Assembly (NCBI GenBank): GCA_011032825.1
Contig: JAADJZ010000017.1
Coordinates: 310,001-374,000 of the forward strand
DNA: 64,000 nucleotides
Direction of reading: 5' to 3'
From: Massariosphaeria phaeospora
Lineage: Eukaryota > Ascomycota > Dothideomycetes > Pleosporales
This document shows, piece after piece, positions 24,350 through 35,882 of this stretch. Numbering within the stretch: position 1 is the first letter of the stretch; the number at the start of each line of letters is the position of its first letter. The position numbers and the translations under genes are program-made. The notes under the pieces are model-generated. The model worked only from the letters and a program-made list of their open reading frames with translations. It had not been told where the DNA came from and did not search any database.

Positions 24350-24885
24350 CTACAAAGGCTTGCTAGCAACCACATCCCCACCCTTGCTCTCAACCGGGTT
24401 CGCACTCGGCTGCTTCGTCACCGCCGTCTTGGCCTTCTCCTTATACGCCGCCAACGTCTTCTCGCCATCAAAGTTCTGATTGATCACGCCCGCCATGCCC
24501 TTCTGGCAATGGTCGCCATTCGTCTGGCTGCAGTAGTACCAGAAGGGCTCCTTGTTCAGCACCGTGAACGTGAACACGTTGGGCGCCTCGCCGGCATCGG
24601 TGCGGAAGTTGAAGCCCGAGAACACGCCGTGCTCGAGCGGCTCGCAGGGCGCGTCGAACGACGACTGTGTCACGGTGTGGTTCTTGGGCAGGAAGTGGAA
24701 TTCGATGACGTCGCCGGGTTCGGCGACGACGTTTTGGGGTTCGTAGTGGAGGCCCCCGTTTTCGGTGGTAGCGCCCGCGAAGATGCGGTGCGTGACGCCG
24801 GTGCTGTGGGGGCGGAAGGCGCGGCTGTGGTGAGGGTGAGGAGCGTGGTGAGGAGGAGGGCGAGGGAGGAGGGCATGGCGACCAT
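24350..24885 (-). CDS. secreted cupredoxin-like protein, reading frame shifted after the signal peptide
   Basis: The downstream frame reads GLHYEPQNVVAEPGDVIEFHF, then KNHTVTQSSFDAPCEPL and FWYYCSQTNGDHCQKGMAG. It contains the His, Cys and nearby Met expected for a fungal blue-copper (cupredoxin) domain of the small extracellular type. The ATG at 24885 opens a perfect signal peptide (ALLLTTLLTLTTAA), but in another frame. The two frames meet at a run of five C on the coding strand (24808-24812): adding one base or removing two would join them. No usable donor GT exists between the ATG and the domain, so an intron does not explain it. Either it is a recent frameshift (pseudogene) or a homopolymer error. 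A TATA box and leader are intact. Confidence 0.75.
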
Positions 24886-27606
24886 TTTGGGGATTGATTG
24901 AGTGGTTGATCAGTGGGTGAGGTGGTTTCTAGTGGGTTGATGACTAGGAACTTGAGAAGGAGAAGAGGAGATGATGATGATGATGGATGATGAGTTATTG
25001 TGCTGATGGATGAGTAGTACGCTTGATGAGCAGACTCCGCTCCCCTTTATATCAGCATCTCCTCTCTCCATCCTTCCGCCGTCAGCATCATGAACTTAGC
25101 CTCCATCAGGCATCGCCATACGGCGAGACCTCACACCAACGCAGCGAATCTCGAAACGCGCCTCCAATCGCCATCCAGTGAATCCAGGATACACCCGCAT
25201 AGAGCCTAGCGTCCAGCCAGCTGATGATATCGCCTGCAGCGTCCGTGTCCAACACCCACGCTCCGCCCGCCCCAGTGGCCGTGCGAAATGAACATCAGCT
25301 GCTGACGCATACTGCGACCGCTGTGGTTATGTTTAGTCTTTGATTTAAGCTTCTTTTTCATCCGCCACAGCGGGCTTGCGGGCTTGCGGGCTAACGTGAT
25401 GGGGCTTAGGTGGTGGTTGTTCGGACTGTCATTGGTGTGGTGTTTGGGTCGTCTGTTGCTCATTCTTCCTGGGCAGACTGGGCGGAGGTTCTCTCAGCCG
25501 CAGGCTTGGAGCGTTGAGTCGTGCGTGGCGGCGGGCTGGCCGCTGGAGGCTGGAGGGACGGTCGTGGTGGTGGAGTTGTAATCGAGGCTATTAATAGAAC
25601 GTGGGTTTCTTAACTTAGGTGCGGCCTCGCCTCGAATCCTATGTGGGGATCCTCCGACTTCCTTCCTACATCCTCAACACTAAGACTTGAATTTGTTGAT
25701 ACTCATCTTATCATTGTCTTTGTTTCTAGTCCGATGATATCCTACTGGAGGATTCATGTATATCGCGCCTGATTGTGCAAGACTTGTTGGCGACCAGGGA
25801 ATCGCAGCCAGCAGGAGCGCGCCGCGAACAACATCGTCAAGTGATGGACGGAGAATCATTGAAGGATCATGTCCACGTGCCTGATGCGCGAAAGGTCGTT
25901 TGTACAGTGGAATAGCTTTACGCACGCTGCCTAGATCCCCAAGTCTCTAAACCACAATCTTCTTTCGGAACAGCCTCAGTCTTGAAGACGAGAGCACTAT
26001 TCTAACAAATGCGTCCTTCCGACCCCTCACTAGAAGACAAACACAGCATAGTATGACCTCTTCGTCAGCCTCAGTCTTGGGGTTACACGTCAACAACATA
26101 TCGCCGCCATCAGTAGCCGGTCACGTCACCTGTACGTCTCGACCTCGATGGCTTCGCCTCGATATCTGTGCCGCCTAAGATACCTATCCGCTGTCAGGAT
26201 TAAAATGCTTAGCCGTCGGGCCGCAAGCGTGCCACCTTGTGCCATTGACAGCGTCTACTATCACCATGCCGCATGGCAACATGACGGGAGACACTTTTAG
26301 AACACTGGCCTAATAGAGGCTATGAGTATGGCAGTACTTCATAGAAGGCAGTACAGTTAACACAGCCCCTGGTCATATTTTTGCTTCTGCTGACCAGCTC
26401 TCCTAAGTTCTGATTAACAAACAGGTGGTCGCCTCTACGGCACAGCAAGAGTCAGACCGAAGTGACTTGTTCAGCAAACTCAGGAAGCTAGACGCGTCCC
26501 AACTGACATCGAGGAGCCCGACTCTGTCAAACGCTTTCCTAAATCAACTATGCTCTTTCCCTGTTTTACCCAAAACTCGAACTCCGAATATGATTGAAGA
26601 TTGAAGACGAGCGCGGGAGACCTGGAAGGCAGTGAAGGTGCGCCGCGCGTATCGGACTACGAGTCTTTCCTTGGTCGCTTCGGTTTGGGGTAGGGAGTGG
26701 AGGGGTGGCCCTTTGACCCACGATTTGACCTTGCCGCCGAAGCTGCATATTTCCGTTGGCCTCTGTTGTCACAATATAGGAGTATTCCCAGGCGGGCATT
26801 ACCTGTATCTCTGTAGGCCATGGCTCCGCCAACGTCCTTACAAGATCCGGCCTCGTTTCCGCCAACTCGTTGTGCACCCTCCAACTACTACTCAACCTGC
26901 TCTTACCGCTCGCCCTAGGCCCGCTGTCTCCAGACACAGCAGCGCGATGACATCGCCCGAGTTTGTGAGAATCAGCTGTATACACCGACGCCCCTATCCT
27001 ACTCGCATCGTACACGCCACTCAAGTCTTTGATGTACTTCATGAACACATCCACCGACTCGCCCTTGTACTGGGGATCTTGAGTATTGCGATTGTCCTAT
27101 ACGAGATCGGATTCCAGCTGCTGCGGAAATCCGGGCAGAAGTGACTTTTCTATACGCTCGTCTGCGAGTCGGGCTCTTACGCGTGCAATACCGGTACGTG
27201 TCGCAGTCTGATGTGTACCCATTATCTGGCTATTAGGCTGTGCGCGACGTCAGCGATGGCTATATTTGTTGGCATGTCCACTTAGTATTAAGCAACAAGC
27301 GGCAGTTACTAATTGATGTCGGTAGGGTATCAGTCGACGTGAAATCGTCAGCAGGAAGTTTCAAATCAGTTGAGACCAGCATCGGATTGTGTGCTTTGAT
27401 CATATACCACGTAGTGTGTGCTGGATAGATGCACCGCATGATTACCTATGGATTGGCAATTGTGTTAGTATATGTAGCCAACAACATCATTTCAGCCATC
27501 TTTATCAATCATGCTGCAGCTAACGCTTTCCCGGGTATAAGATCAAAAGTCTCGTTAGTTTGAGGATATCAAATAGTTCGTGAATATCGTTACAACATTA
27601 ATCATG
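24886..27606. other. gene-poor stretch, 2.7 kb
   Basis: Besides the cupredoxin promoter I find no supported gene. A plus-strand frame at 26632-27144 ends in a hydrophobic segment (RLALVLGILSIAIVLYEIGF) but has no ATG start near its beginning and no family text. Base composition is ordinary, not AT-rich, so this does not look like RIP-treated transposon DNA. It may hold an orphan or decayed gene. Confidence 0.45.
25042..25052 (-). promoter_or_regulatory. TATA box of the cupredoxin gene
   Basis: ATATAAAGGGG on the minus strand, about 160 bp before the cupredoxin ATG, followed by a pyrimidine and CAT-rich leader. Position and sequence fit a TATA-driven fungal gene. Confidence 0.55.
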
Positions 27607-29209
27607 CTAGTTTCCAGGCCCCGTAAAGTTTCCAATGAACACTACTAGGATTGCGCAATATGCCGCTGAAGCGGCGAATAATTCGTGCCTAGCAGCCTTT
27701 GTGAGGAGGCTCATTGCCGCACTAAACAACAGCGTAAACACTATCAGGACACCGACTGCATTTATCGTATCCCTGGTGTTAATGTCGGCTGGATTTGGAG
27801 AGCTTGCGGTCGAGTTGCTGGGTGATGCAGCGTCGATGAAGGTGGTGGTTGAGGTGAGATGGTACATTACGATGACGGGAATGACTAAGAGCATGAAGAT
27901 AACAAAGGTGATCATGACGTTAATGAGTTTGTCGATCCGGGTGGAGCTGTAGAGCGCGATGAAGTTGTTGGTGGTCTTTTCTCGGAGCTCGGGAGTGCGG
28001 AAGTACCTCTTTGGAGAATGTTAGCTTTGCTTTGTACACGACCTAGGTGGTAGTAGATGAGACATTGACTCACTTGAAGCGGCGGGTCCTTAGCCCCAAA
28101 GAGCTTCTTAAGCCAGTTGTCAACCTGCCCGATTATGCTCTCGACACCACCATCGAAAGTCGCCCATTCGCGACCGCTGCGAAGAGATACCGTGTCCTCC
28201 TTGCTACGAATCGAGTCCGTATCAGCGTCCATGAGCGGCTTGGTGTTATGGTGGTAACGGCGGACACTGCGGTAGTTGCGGTCTGACGGTTTCTGGAAAG
28301 ATTCCAAGGTCCTTGCCTTGATGAGGACTTCGTCTAGTCGTAGTGAGCTTGGATGCCATCATGCTTGTTCGCAGTAGGTACACACCGTATTCCAATAACT
28401 TGTTCTTGATTTCACGGAGAATCACTCTCCGGTTCCTAGCATCTCCTTCCCCTGCCGCTTTGGTAACATCTATGTCGCGCGAGCGCAAGCGGTCTGGATC
28501 ATCGTCGAAGTCGTCCCAGTCGAATTCATCCAATTCATTTTCTAGCTCTCTAATCTCGTCCTGCAAATCAAGCAGAACGCGGGAATGAAGATAGCTAAAC
28601 GATCGATACAGTGAAAAGTTGGCTTCACTAGCCTGGAAAGCGGCTAATCTTGGGAATCCGTTGGGTGTATTCTCCACTAATCTTGATGAGTATTGGGACA
28701 GGGTGTTATCATAATGGAGTTAGACTATCGCTTACATGTTCGTGTTTTAGTTTCTGTGACGTCGGGTGGCTCTGGCACGGATTTGAAGGAGCCTGTTATT
28801 CGTCGTAGAATAGTTGGTCGTTTATTTTCATCATCTGCTTATGTCTCAGCATTGTAGGCCGCGTGTTACACGTGTGGTTCCAGCTTTGATACGGCGGAGT
28901 TCCATCTGTTTTTTCCGCGGGGCCAGTCATCGCGGTATCTTAGTCATCATGATGGGAGGTAGAGGGGAAGCATCCAGTATTTGGGGGCCAGAGTTGAGGG
29001 CAGCAGGATCACCTACGAGGCTGTGCAGGCTCATCATTGACCGACGAGCGGGAGTCAGAAGAGGGTCGTGGGGTCGGGTTATCCTCCTCAATCTCAATAA
29101 TAGCGTCTCCACGAAGCGTATCAACCGTGCTGGTGGGTGATGTAGGTGACTGCGGACTCTTCTCTTCGTCCACAACTGTATCACCAGTCATACTACGAGA
29201 GGGGGCCAT
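27607..29209 (-). CDS. DUF6594 fungal membrane protein, ~381 aa
   Basis: The body is certain: exons ending 28386, then 28074-28333 and 27607-28008, with 52-bp and 65-bp introns in phase. It reads NGFPRLAAFQASEANFSLYR, LDLQDEIRELENEL, LLEYDEVLIKARTLESFQKP and SLRSGREWATFDGGVE. It ends with three membrane helices (MITFVIFMLLVIPVIVMY, VGVLIVFTLLFSAAMSLL, AASAAYCAILVVFIGNF), the DUF6594 layout. The open frame at the N-terminal border begins with GTG, so an upstream exon is needed. An acidic Ser-rich exon 29017-29209 (ATG at 29209, MAPSRSMTGDT) joins in phase across a 340-bp intron to 28676; that intron is long and the join is a proposal. The function of DUF6594 is unknown. Confidence 0.8.
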
Positions 29210-29562
29210 TTCAGGGACACGGGAGGCTGAGCGGTGACCCGCGCACAGGCAATGAAAGAATCTAAGGAAAGACCAGGACTTTTGCAGCACTAGCGAGAGA
29301 AGATGTGAAATAACCAAATCGACATTAAGAATCAACAGTAGTGTCCTGGCCGTCTAGCTGGGAGTGTGGGGTGAGCCGTCTATGTACGCAAGGAAAGTGC
29401 AGTGAGGTGGTGAACGAAACCTCGGAAGATGATCGTCGGCGCCGACCGCCCTCCGCCAAGAACGCCGGAGAGCCAACCGAATCCGAAAGCCTAGAAACGC
29501 GCCACAGCATAGCCACACGTCTGATGCGCCCTCAGCTGATCCTACGGTGGTACAGCCTCTGC
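29210..29562. other. intergenic, 353 bp
   Basis: Between the DUF6594 start and the stop of the small gene below. No independent gene seen. Confidence 0.45.
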
Positions 29563-29986
29563 CTAGCTGTGTTTCTGCTCCAGCCGCAGGTCCTTCTCGC
29601 GAACCCACGCCCCGTTTTTGTAAGGGTTGCCGTACCCGTCTTGGAGCTGGTACTCGTAGAAGGCTCCTGAGCTGTGCCGGCGGGCTTTGGACACCGAAAA
29701 CGTGCCTTTCGTGCGAACGCCATTCGCAATCATGGCCATGTGTACGACATCAAGCTTCCCATATCGGCCGCTTTGCTGTGCTTTTTAGCAAGAGACATAC
29801 GACGAGGATGACGAGGAGAAGACGTACATCAGGCGCGTTGGGGTTAAGGACGACTCCCGACTTCTCCCTCACTTCTTCCTTCTCGGCCTGTGGCACTTGT
29901 CATCAGCATCATGCGGCGATGCCTTACACGGTACGACTTACATCTGAACCCTGTACAGGTTGGTCTTGGAGCTCTATTGGGGCCAT
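29563..29986 (-). CDS. small three-exon fungal protein, 105 aa, unknown function
   Basis: Assembled by hand. Exon 29942-29986 encodes MAPIELQDQPVQGSD, exon 29828-29887 encodes AEKEEVREKSGVVLNPNAPD and exon 29563-29775 runs to the stop. Introns are 54 bp (GTAAGT...CCACAG) and 52 bp (GTACGT...GCACAG), both phase 0. The last exon reads GKLDVVHMAMIANGVRTKGT, then SSGAFYEYQLQDGYGNPYKN and GAWVREKDLRL. The pattern 'YxxQLxDxxGxxYxxGxWVxExDL' resembles a short beta-rich module found at the ends of fungal proteins with 'YTLxxxDGxxxxNGxEIxExxL'; a small beta barrel is a reasonable guess. It lies between DUF6594 and the caspase-like gene, divergent from the latter. No other naming is justified. Confidence 0.7.
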
Positions 29987-30533
29987 GGGGTGTATTGCCG
30001 ATATCCGGGCGTAAGAGAGTCGAGGTTTGATTTGATGGCCTTCTCGAAAGGTAGAGCGCAGAGAGAAGACTGTCGGGCTGATATACAATGTAGCTGTTGC
30101 AGGCCTCCACAGCTGCTCTTAGTGCTGCCTGGGGAATCCGGTAGAATGTGACCGCTTTTGAGGCTTATGGCATTGCTCAGCCGCATGGCTGGGAACTATC
30201 GTTCACCAGGCCAGATGGCCATTTCGGCCCCCACTCTTCCGGCTGTGAGCATGGCGGCCAACTGCAGGTTGCGTTCCGCCTCTTAACCGTCGCAAAGAAA
30301 ACTATAATGGAACTGAAGGAGGAGGGTTGGCACACATGGAGGACGTTGTGGCCCCCAATCTTGGGTGTGACTAAGCACCGGATTGGCGGGGCTTGACACC
30401 ACCCTCGACTAAGCTCGTTCAAGATGCCTCGTCCGCCTGCCTCGACATGGGGGCTGAAGAAACCTCGAGCAGTCGGAACGGCGGTGCCTGCGAACACCTC
30501 CTAACCCGCAAAGCCTCGCGTCCTCCTTGAGCC
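29987..30533. promoter_or_regulatory. divergent intergenic region, 547 bp
   Basis: Between the small 105-aa gene (minus) and the caspase-like gene (plus). Short frames here do not look coding. Confidence 0.45.
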
Positions 30534-32037
30534 ATGGCTTTGACGACCGTCCTACCGCTTGACGCCATGGAAACGAACTTGTCGCCCACCGTGACGAGTG
30601 CGCTGAAAGACAAGGTCTTCCACGCCGACATCCAAATTACATCGGTCGACGAAGGTCGTAGCAATGGAGACGGTTCCTCCCAGCAGCAGCAGAGACTGAT
30701 CGAACAGAATTCACAAAAGCTTGAAGATGTGGCAGACCAGGAACGAGCTGCAGAGATGCAGACGTGGTGGGATGAAGCCATTGCGAGGAACATGGATCTA
30801 CCAGATGGCTATTCACGCGCGGCAGTCATTCTGATCAAATGGGCGGATGAGCTGGATGAGCTAAACACTCGGAGCGAGGTAGGATTGTCTCGGCATCTGA
30901 CCAACCCTCGTTCTAACACCACTCAAGGCCGAAGAGCTCGAAGCCGTTTTCCGCGATCGATTCCACTTCTACACCGAGACCGTCGAACTGAACCTCTCCA
31001 GCAAGCCTCAACATCAGCTGAACCGTTACCTCACCGCTTTCGTTGAGACGCACGACGGGCCGAATACTCTGTTGATTGTCTACTATACTGGTCATGGTGT
31101 TTTTCGGGAAGACCACAAACATCTGGAGCTGACAGCCAGCCTCACCCCTGCTAGCAAGAAGGGTTTCAGCAAGGATGCGCGCGCGAACTGGAGCAAAGCG
31201 GAAGAAATACTGCGATCTGAAGATGTGGAAGGGGATGTCCTGACGATTTTGGATACGTGCTATTCCTCCAATGTCGCCAAATCTGGCAAGGAGGATACGA
31301 GGACGTTTGAACTTCTCAGCGCGTGCTCAATCGATGGCACAACAGCGGCCCCGGGTAACAATTCATTCACACGCGCTCTAATTGACGCCCTCTACGAGCT
31401 TTCGAAGGAGTACGTCGACAGGTCTTTCACCACCTTTCATCTCAACCAGCGTATTCTTCTGGACCCACGTCGGCATGACACCCCATCGCAACTCTGGTTT
31501 AGACTCCAGAATAACGAGCGCCATATCCGTCTAGCACCATTGAAGCCAGAAAAGGACCACGGGGCGAAGATGTTTGCCCCACCGCGGGGTTACTTGAACT
31601 TACGCTTCGCCCTCCGAGACGAATACCTTAACAGGGAACAGATTGAGTTCCTGACCAGAAACCTGGCAAAAGCGTTCAACAACAAAGCTCTCGTTGGTCT
31701 TCGAAGAATTGACTGGCTCGGTATGAAGCCTGCACGTTCCACACATTTCGGACGGGCTGCTCTGGCTATGGTGGCAGTAGCTCAGTGGAAAAAATTCTTG
31801 AACAAGAAACAGGAGGAGAGGCTATCGCAAAGGACGGTCGATGATGTCAATCTACCTGCAGACATGTCGGTCGAGTCCACATCATCTTCACCAATGCGGA
31901 AACGCGCTCGCGACGACCTTGACGTTTTGCCCGACCCAAAGCGCGAGTATCTTGTTATACCTCAACCACCTTCACCTCCCGTATCACATTCTTCATACGT
32001 CGAGGCGGAGTTTGACACAGCCAGCGAAGACACTTGA
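30534..32037 (+). CDS. stand-alone caspase-like (peptidase C14) protein, 484 aa
   Basis: Exons 30534-30878 and 30928-32037 with a 49-bp intron (GTAGGA...ACTCAAG), phase 0. The N-terminal ~95 residues are variable and acidic. The caspase-fold core begins VILIKWADELDEL, then AVFRDRFHFYTETV and LLIVYYTGHG, with catalytic His171. LTILDTCYSSN follows with catalytic Cys226, then the strand LLSACSIDGTTAAPGNNSFT. This is the p20-like core of clan CD; both catalytic residues are present. The C-terminal 150 residues include a helical segment and a Ser/Pro-rich tail with a KRARDD basic patch. Fungal genomes carry many such proteins apart from classical metacaspases; some are linked with NLR-type heterokaryon incompatibility and regulated cell death. 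No NACHT, WD40 or HET domain is next to it here. Confidence 0.88.
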
Positions 32038-32904
32038 TAGTTTGGCCTTTAGATTTATTTGGAATTGTGTTTACCTGGGATACCCGCAGCTATATGCTGC
32101 ATCATACTTGGACCATGCTTCGTATAATTCAGTCTCGTCACGTCTGTAGAGTTAGTAATTATATCTTAGAATTTTGCATCTCTACGGTATTTATCAATAT
32201 GAAGAGAAACTGGCTTTTTAGACCAGTAAAACTTAGGGTGTTAATAATAGCTGCCAAGTTATTCGTGGAAGAATGCGCTTCAATACTAGACCAGTGCCAT
32301 TGCCTTTTCTAGCCTCATCCACCACAGTATCTTCAATACCTAGTCACGAACAGCGAAGCATACACATCGAAACCATTCCCTTAGAACGTCTCTTAGTTAT
32401 TCTTCAGAGGGTAACACTATTCTTTCAAGAGTCTGAGATACCACCTAGACTGTTAATGTCCTCGCGCCATGGTCTTACGGAAACGGAATCTCTGGAACTA
32501 AAGAGATGAATCCGCGCGCCTCCAAAACGATCGCACAACGTAACAATATTACTCTAGAAAGCTACAATTCTATACGGAGCGTTCACTCAATTATACAAGA
32601 CACAGGACAAAATATAAGTAATGGATAGTGCTCTAGCCACGTCCTAGCGTATTCAGGGTATTGTATTGCCCCGCGCCTTCCCCGCTCCGCTTCTGCAACA
32701 TGACGATGACAGCTCCACAGTATTTAATGGCCGTGCATGCGTGCGGGGATATTTATTGTTGAGATAGTGGAAAGCTGAGAAGGGGGGACAAGTCTCCACA
32801 GTGGGATTGTAGTATAAGAAGACTCGGGTCGCGATGGACAAACTCATTGATCGTCGGCTCGACAGCTTTGCACAATCCACAGATCCTGCAACAGCTTCGC
32901 TACT
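32038..32904. other. intergenic, 867 bp
   Basis: Between two plus-strand genes; moderately AT-rich. Carries the 3' end of the caspase-like gene and the promoter of the alpha-galactosidase. No gene seen. Confidence 0.5.
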
Positions 32905-34526
32905 ATGATTCGAGCAGTCACTCTTCCACTGTTAGCAGCTTTGCTGTTTAGGGAGACCGGCGCATACAATCAGCGGCGCTACATCGACAACTCTTCCGGA
33001 ACACCAGAGGTTATCATACCGGGCGCATCCTCATACAATGGTCTCAACCTAGTGCCTCAGATGGGATGGAACAATTGGAACGCGTTCGTATTGATTTCTA
33101 GTTGAGAGCAAGCGATCTTAACGATCGCTAGATTCCAGTGCGACGTGGACGAGAGTCTGCTGCTCGATACTGCTCAGAAGATGATTGATTTTGGGTTGCG
33201 CGATCTCGGATATAACCACATCGTGCTTGATGACTGCTGGTCAATTGACAGAAACGAGAGCGGATATCTAGTCTCAGATCGTAAGCAGCAATTCTTTCTT
33301 TAATGTTGAGATTCTGACTTCAAAAAGCTATCAAGTTTCCAAGCGGTATGAAGGCCATTGCGGATCGGCTCCACCAGTTAGGATTCAGATTCGGAATGTA
33401 TTCCTCTGCAGGCATATTTACCTGCGCTCGGTACCCTGGCTCTCTTGGCCATGAACAAAAAGATGCGGATTTATGGGCCAGCTGGGGCGTCGACTACCTG
33501 AAATACGACAACTGCTTCAACCAGGGTCAATCTGGAACGCCGAAGTTGTCTTTCGATCGCTACAAAGTAATGTCCGATGCGCTGAACAGTACGGGCCATC
33601 CTATGGTATATTCGATGTGTAACTGGGGGAACGATGACCCGTACGATTGGGCATATACCATCGCAAATTCCGGCAGGATGTCAGGCGACATCTACGACTC
33701 TTTTAATCGACCAGATGCTCGATGCCCCTGCACTGAGGCCATCGGGTGCTCATGGCCAGGTTTCCACTGCTCCGTCATGAATATCCTCAACAAGATGGCC
33801 CCAATCGCTCCCCGCACGATGTCCGGTTACTTCAACGATATGGATATGCTCGAAGTCGGCAACGGCGGACAGTCTGATTCAGAATATGTTGTCCATTTCT
33901 CCATGTGGGCCATCCACTCTTCACCAATGCTGATCGGCACGAACGTTGGCACGCTATCCCCCGCGAACCTGGCCATCTATTCCAACCCAGCGATTCTGGC
34001 AATCAACCAGGATCCATCTGCTGGCGGAGCATCCAGGAAGTGGCGTTACTTTGTTGACCCCGACGAGACTGGTGAGGGTGAAATCTCTCTCTGGACGCGT
34101 GGCTTGAAAAACGGCGACCGCATCGTTGCGCTCCTCAATGCCGCCAACTCCACCATGATGATGAACGCGAGCATGAACGAGATCTTCTTCGACCAGCGCA
34201 CAGCTGGGGCGTACCGAGAGCCCGAGGAGCTACGACAAACATGGGACATCTACGATCTCTGGGCGAACCGCATGTCGGAAGAGGAGGCTGCTTCAATCAT
34301 TAATGGGAACGCGACGACACGAGGAAACCATACCACAAGGTTCAATGCAACCGCAACGAGCTACGCAGAGGGTATCGCGAACAATGATACTGCGCTTTTT
34401 GGGGTCCATGTTGGTAGCATTGCGCCGAGCGGAACGTTTAGCGCCGAGATCGCAAGGCACTCTGTTGGTGTGTATCGGCTGAGGGCTCGACCGACTCCTA
34501 CCTCGAGAAAGAGGGATGAATTGTGA
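32905..34526 (+). CDS. secreted GH27 alpha-galactosidase, 508 aa
   Basis: Exons 32905-33083, 33132-33280 and 33328-34526. The first intron uses donor GTTCGT and acceptor CTAG with a CTTAAC branch site and restores the family text MGWNNWNAFQCDV; the second is 47 bp. A signal peptide (AVTLPLLAALLFRETGA) leads the protein. The (beta/alpha)8 domain contains VLDDCWS, WGVDYLKYDNC with nucleophile Asp170, and RMSGDI with the likely acid/base Asp230. FNDMDMLEVGNGG and INQDP are further clan GH-D marks. The C-terminal beta domain has several N-glycosylation sequons. It releases terminal alpha-1,6-galactose from plant galactomannans and raffinose-type sugars outside the cell. The short basic tail after residue 490 is unusual. 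Confidence 0.95.
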
Positions 34527-35446
34527 AGGGAATTGTATGAAAGAACGGCCTATCGACGAAAACTTACGTTTGACACTCGAAAGTTAACTGATACCATCTT
34601 TTTGTTTGAATGCAGAATCCCAGGCAGTGCCCAGGAGAGTCAGGCCCGGGGCGCATGTCACATTATGCTGGCTACAGTCATCGAAGTGAACGTCAAGAGT
34701 TTCACATCTCTGACTGGAGCTGGCGTCAACCTTACCTGGGGTTTTAAGAAGGGCTTTATAAATACTCTATCTGAATGCAAAACTATTAGTGAGTCGTGCC
34801 ACGTCAACGGCGCTTTGTGTTAAGAACACGATGTTCGAAACTTATGTATGCAATGCAGAGACTCGCTTCCAAATAACAAGAGCTGCATCGATATTAGCAG
34901 ATCGCATCCAGACACCCGGATACTTCGCTACCAAACAGTCTCCAAACGCTCCTCTGTGCGACGCACCTCATCCTAAGCGAATCCTCTTGTACCGCAAGTC
35001 GAGAAACATTAAGGTCCGTCACAAAGTTTGCGATCTCTAAATGTGGTCTGGTACGCCTGCACTGTCACCCTGTTCCTTCAGCTCAGCTCAATGCAAAGTC
35101 CGTTCTACCCCTCGTGTCAGCATACATAGCATGGCCGACCGCCAGGGGCATAAGTTGAGTGTTGGGATGTATCGCGTATTGTGGATGGGCCAGCAGCAGC
35201 AGCAGTCAGCACAACATATCGATGGCCCACGGACACCGGTGGTCGATAAGATGACCCGTCCGTCAGCTGCATCGCGTCTAGTCCAATCTGGGGCGACGAT
35301 AAGATCATGAATTGCAACCGTTTTGGGTGAGTGAAACAAAGTCCAGGGCCATGGATGCCCTGGTCTTGTAGTGCAGATGTTCGTTTGTTCGGCGAGATGT
35401 TCGGGAGTCCCGAAGCCTGACGCTGAGGTTGTTTGTTCGGCGTGAA
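34527..35446. other. intergenic, 920 bp
   Basis: 3' flank of the alpha-galactosidase. Open frames are short and lack family text. Near 35390-35440 the word TTTGTTCGGCG occurs twice. No gene seen. Confidence 0.45.
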
Positions 35447-35609
35447 GATACAAAGGGCAAGCTCAAAAAGTCTATGGTTCACGTGAATGCCAAGAAGAGA
35501 CTGTAACCAATTAGATCTGCTGCATCAACTGTCCCTCGTTTATTTTGGTGCGAAAAGTTTTGATGTTCCTCACGTGAACTATAGACTTTTTGAGCTTGCC
35601 CTTTGTATC
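35447..35609. repeat. 40-bp inverted repeat (hairpin) with 83-bp loop
   Basis: Left arm 35447-35486 begins GATACAAAGGGCAAGCTC. Right arm 35570-35609 is its reverse complement with one difference in 40 (C versus T). No clear target duplication flanks it. It could be a fold-back mini-element or a transcribed hairpin. It sits 82 bp outside the AT-rich block. Confidence 0.9.
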
Positions 35610-35691
35610 GTGTCTTGCTGAAGGCGTAAGCGCGCGCCGCGCGGAATGCCGATCCCGGATGCCCTGCCCTGGGTCTGGCCACAGGTCTCAG

Positions 35692-35723
35692 GTCATCCGA
35701 ACGTAGGTAGCGAGAGATAACCT
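35692..35723 (+). repeat. left terminal inverted repeat of the AT-rich block
   Basis: Begins GTCATCCG and continues ACGTAGGTAGCGA. It matches the reverse complement of 47885-47916 at 30 of 32 positions. It marks the exact left border of the AT-rich block. Confidence 0.85.
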
Positions 35724-35882
35724 AGGTCTAACGTATGTAGGTTAGCGTTGCGCGCCAAGAAACTTAGGTTAAGTTAGGTTAGAGAATTAGGTATAGCGTA
35801 CTTTCTATTATATACTAGTATATCTACTATTTTAAACTAATTCTAAATACGCTAGCGAATAGGTAGAAAGTACTTATTAATA

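Noticed and set aside
21950..24885. FAD oxidase and cupredoxin as part of a secondary-metabolite cluster
   Set aside because: No backbone enzyme (PKS, NRPS, terpene cyclase) or cluster regulator is nearby; both are common secreted enzymes.
26632..27144. A plus-strand frame of ~170 codons with a C-terminal hydrophobic helix
   Set aside because: It begins with a non-ATG codon, its first half is not protein-like, and an equally long frame exists on the other strand.
29341..30014. Plus-strand frames opposite the 105-aa gene
   Set aside because: They are shadows of the minus-strand exons; only the minus strand gives a spliced product with family-like text.
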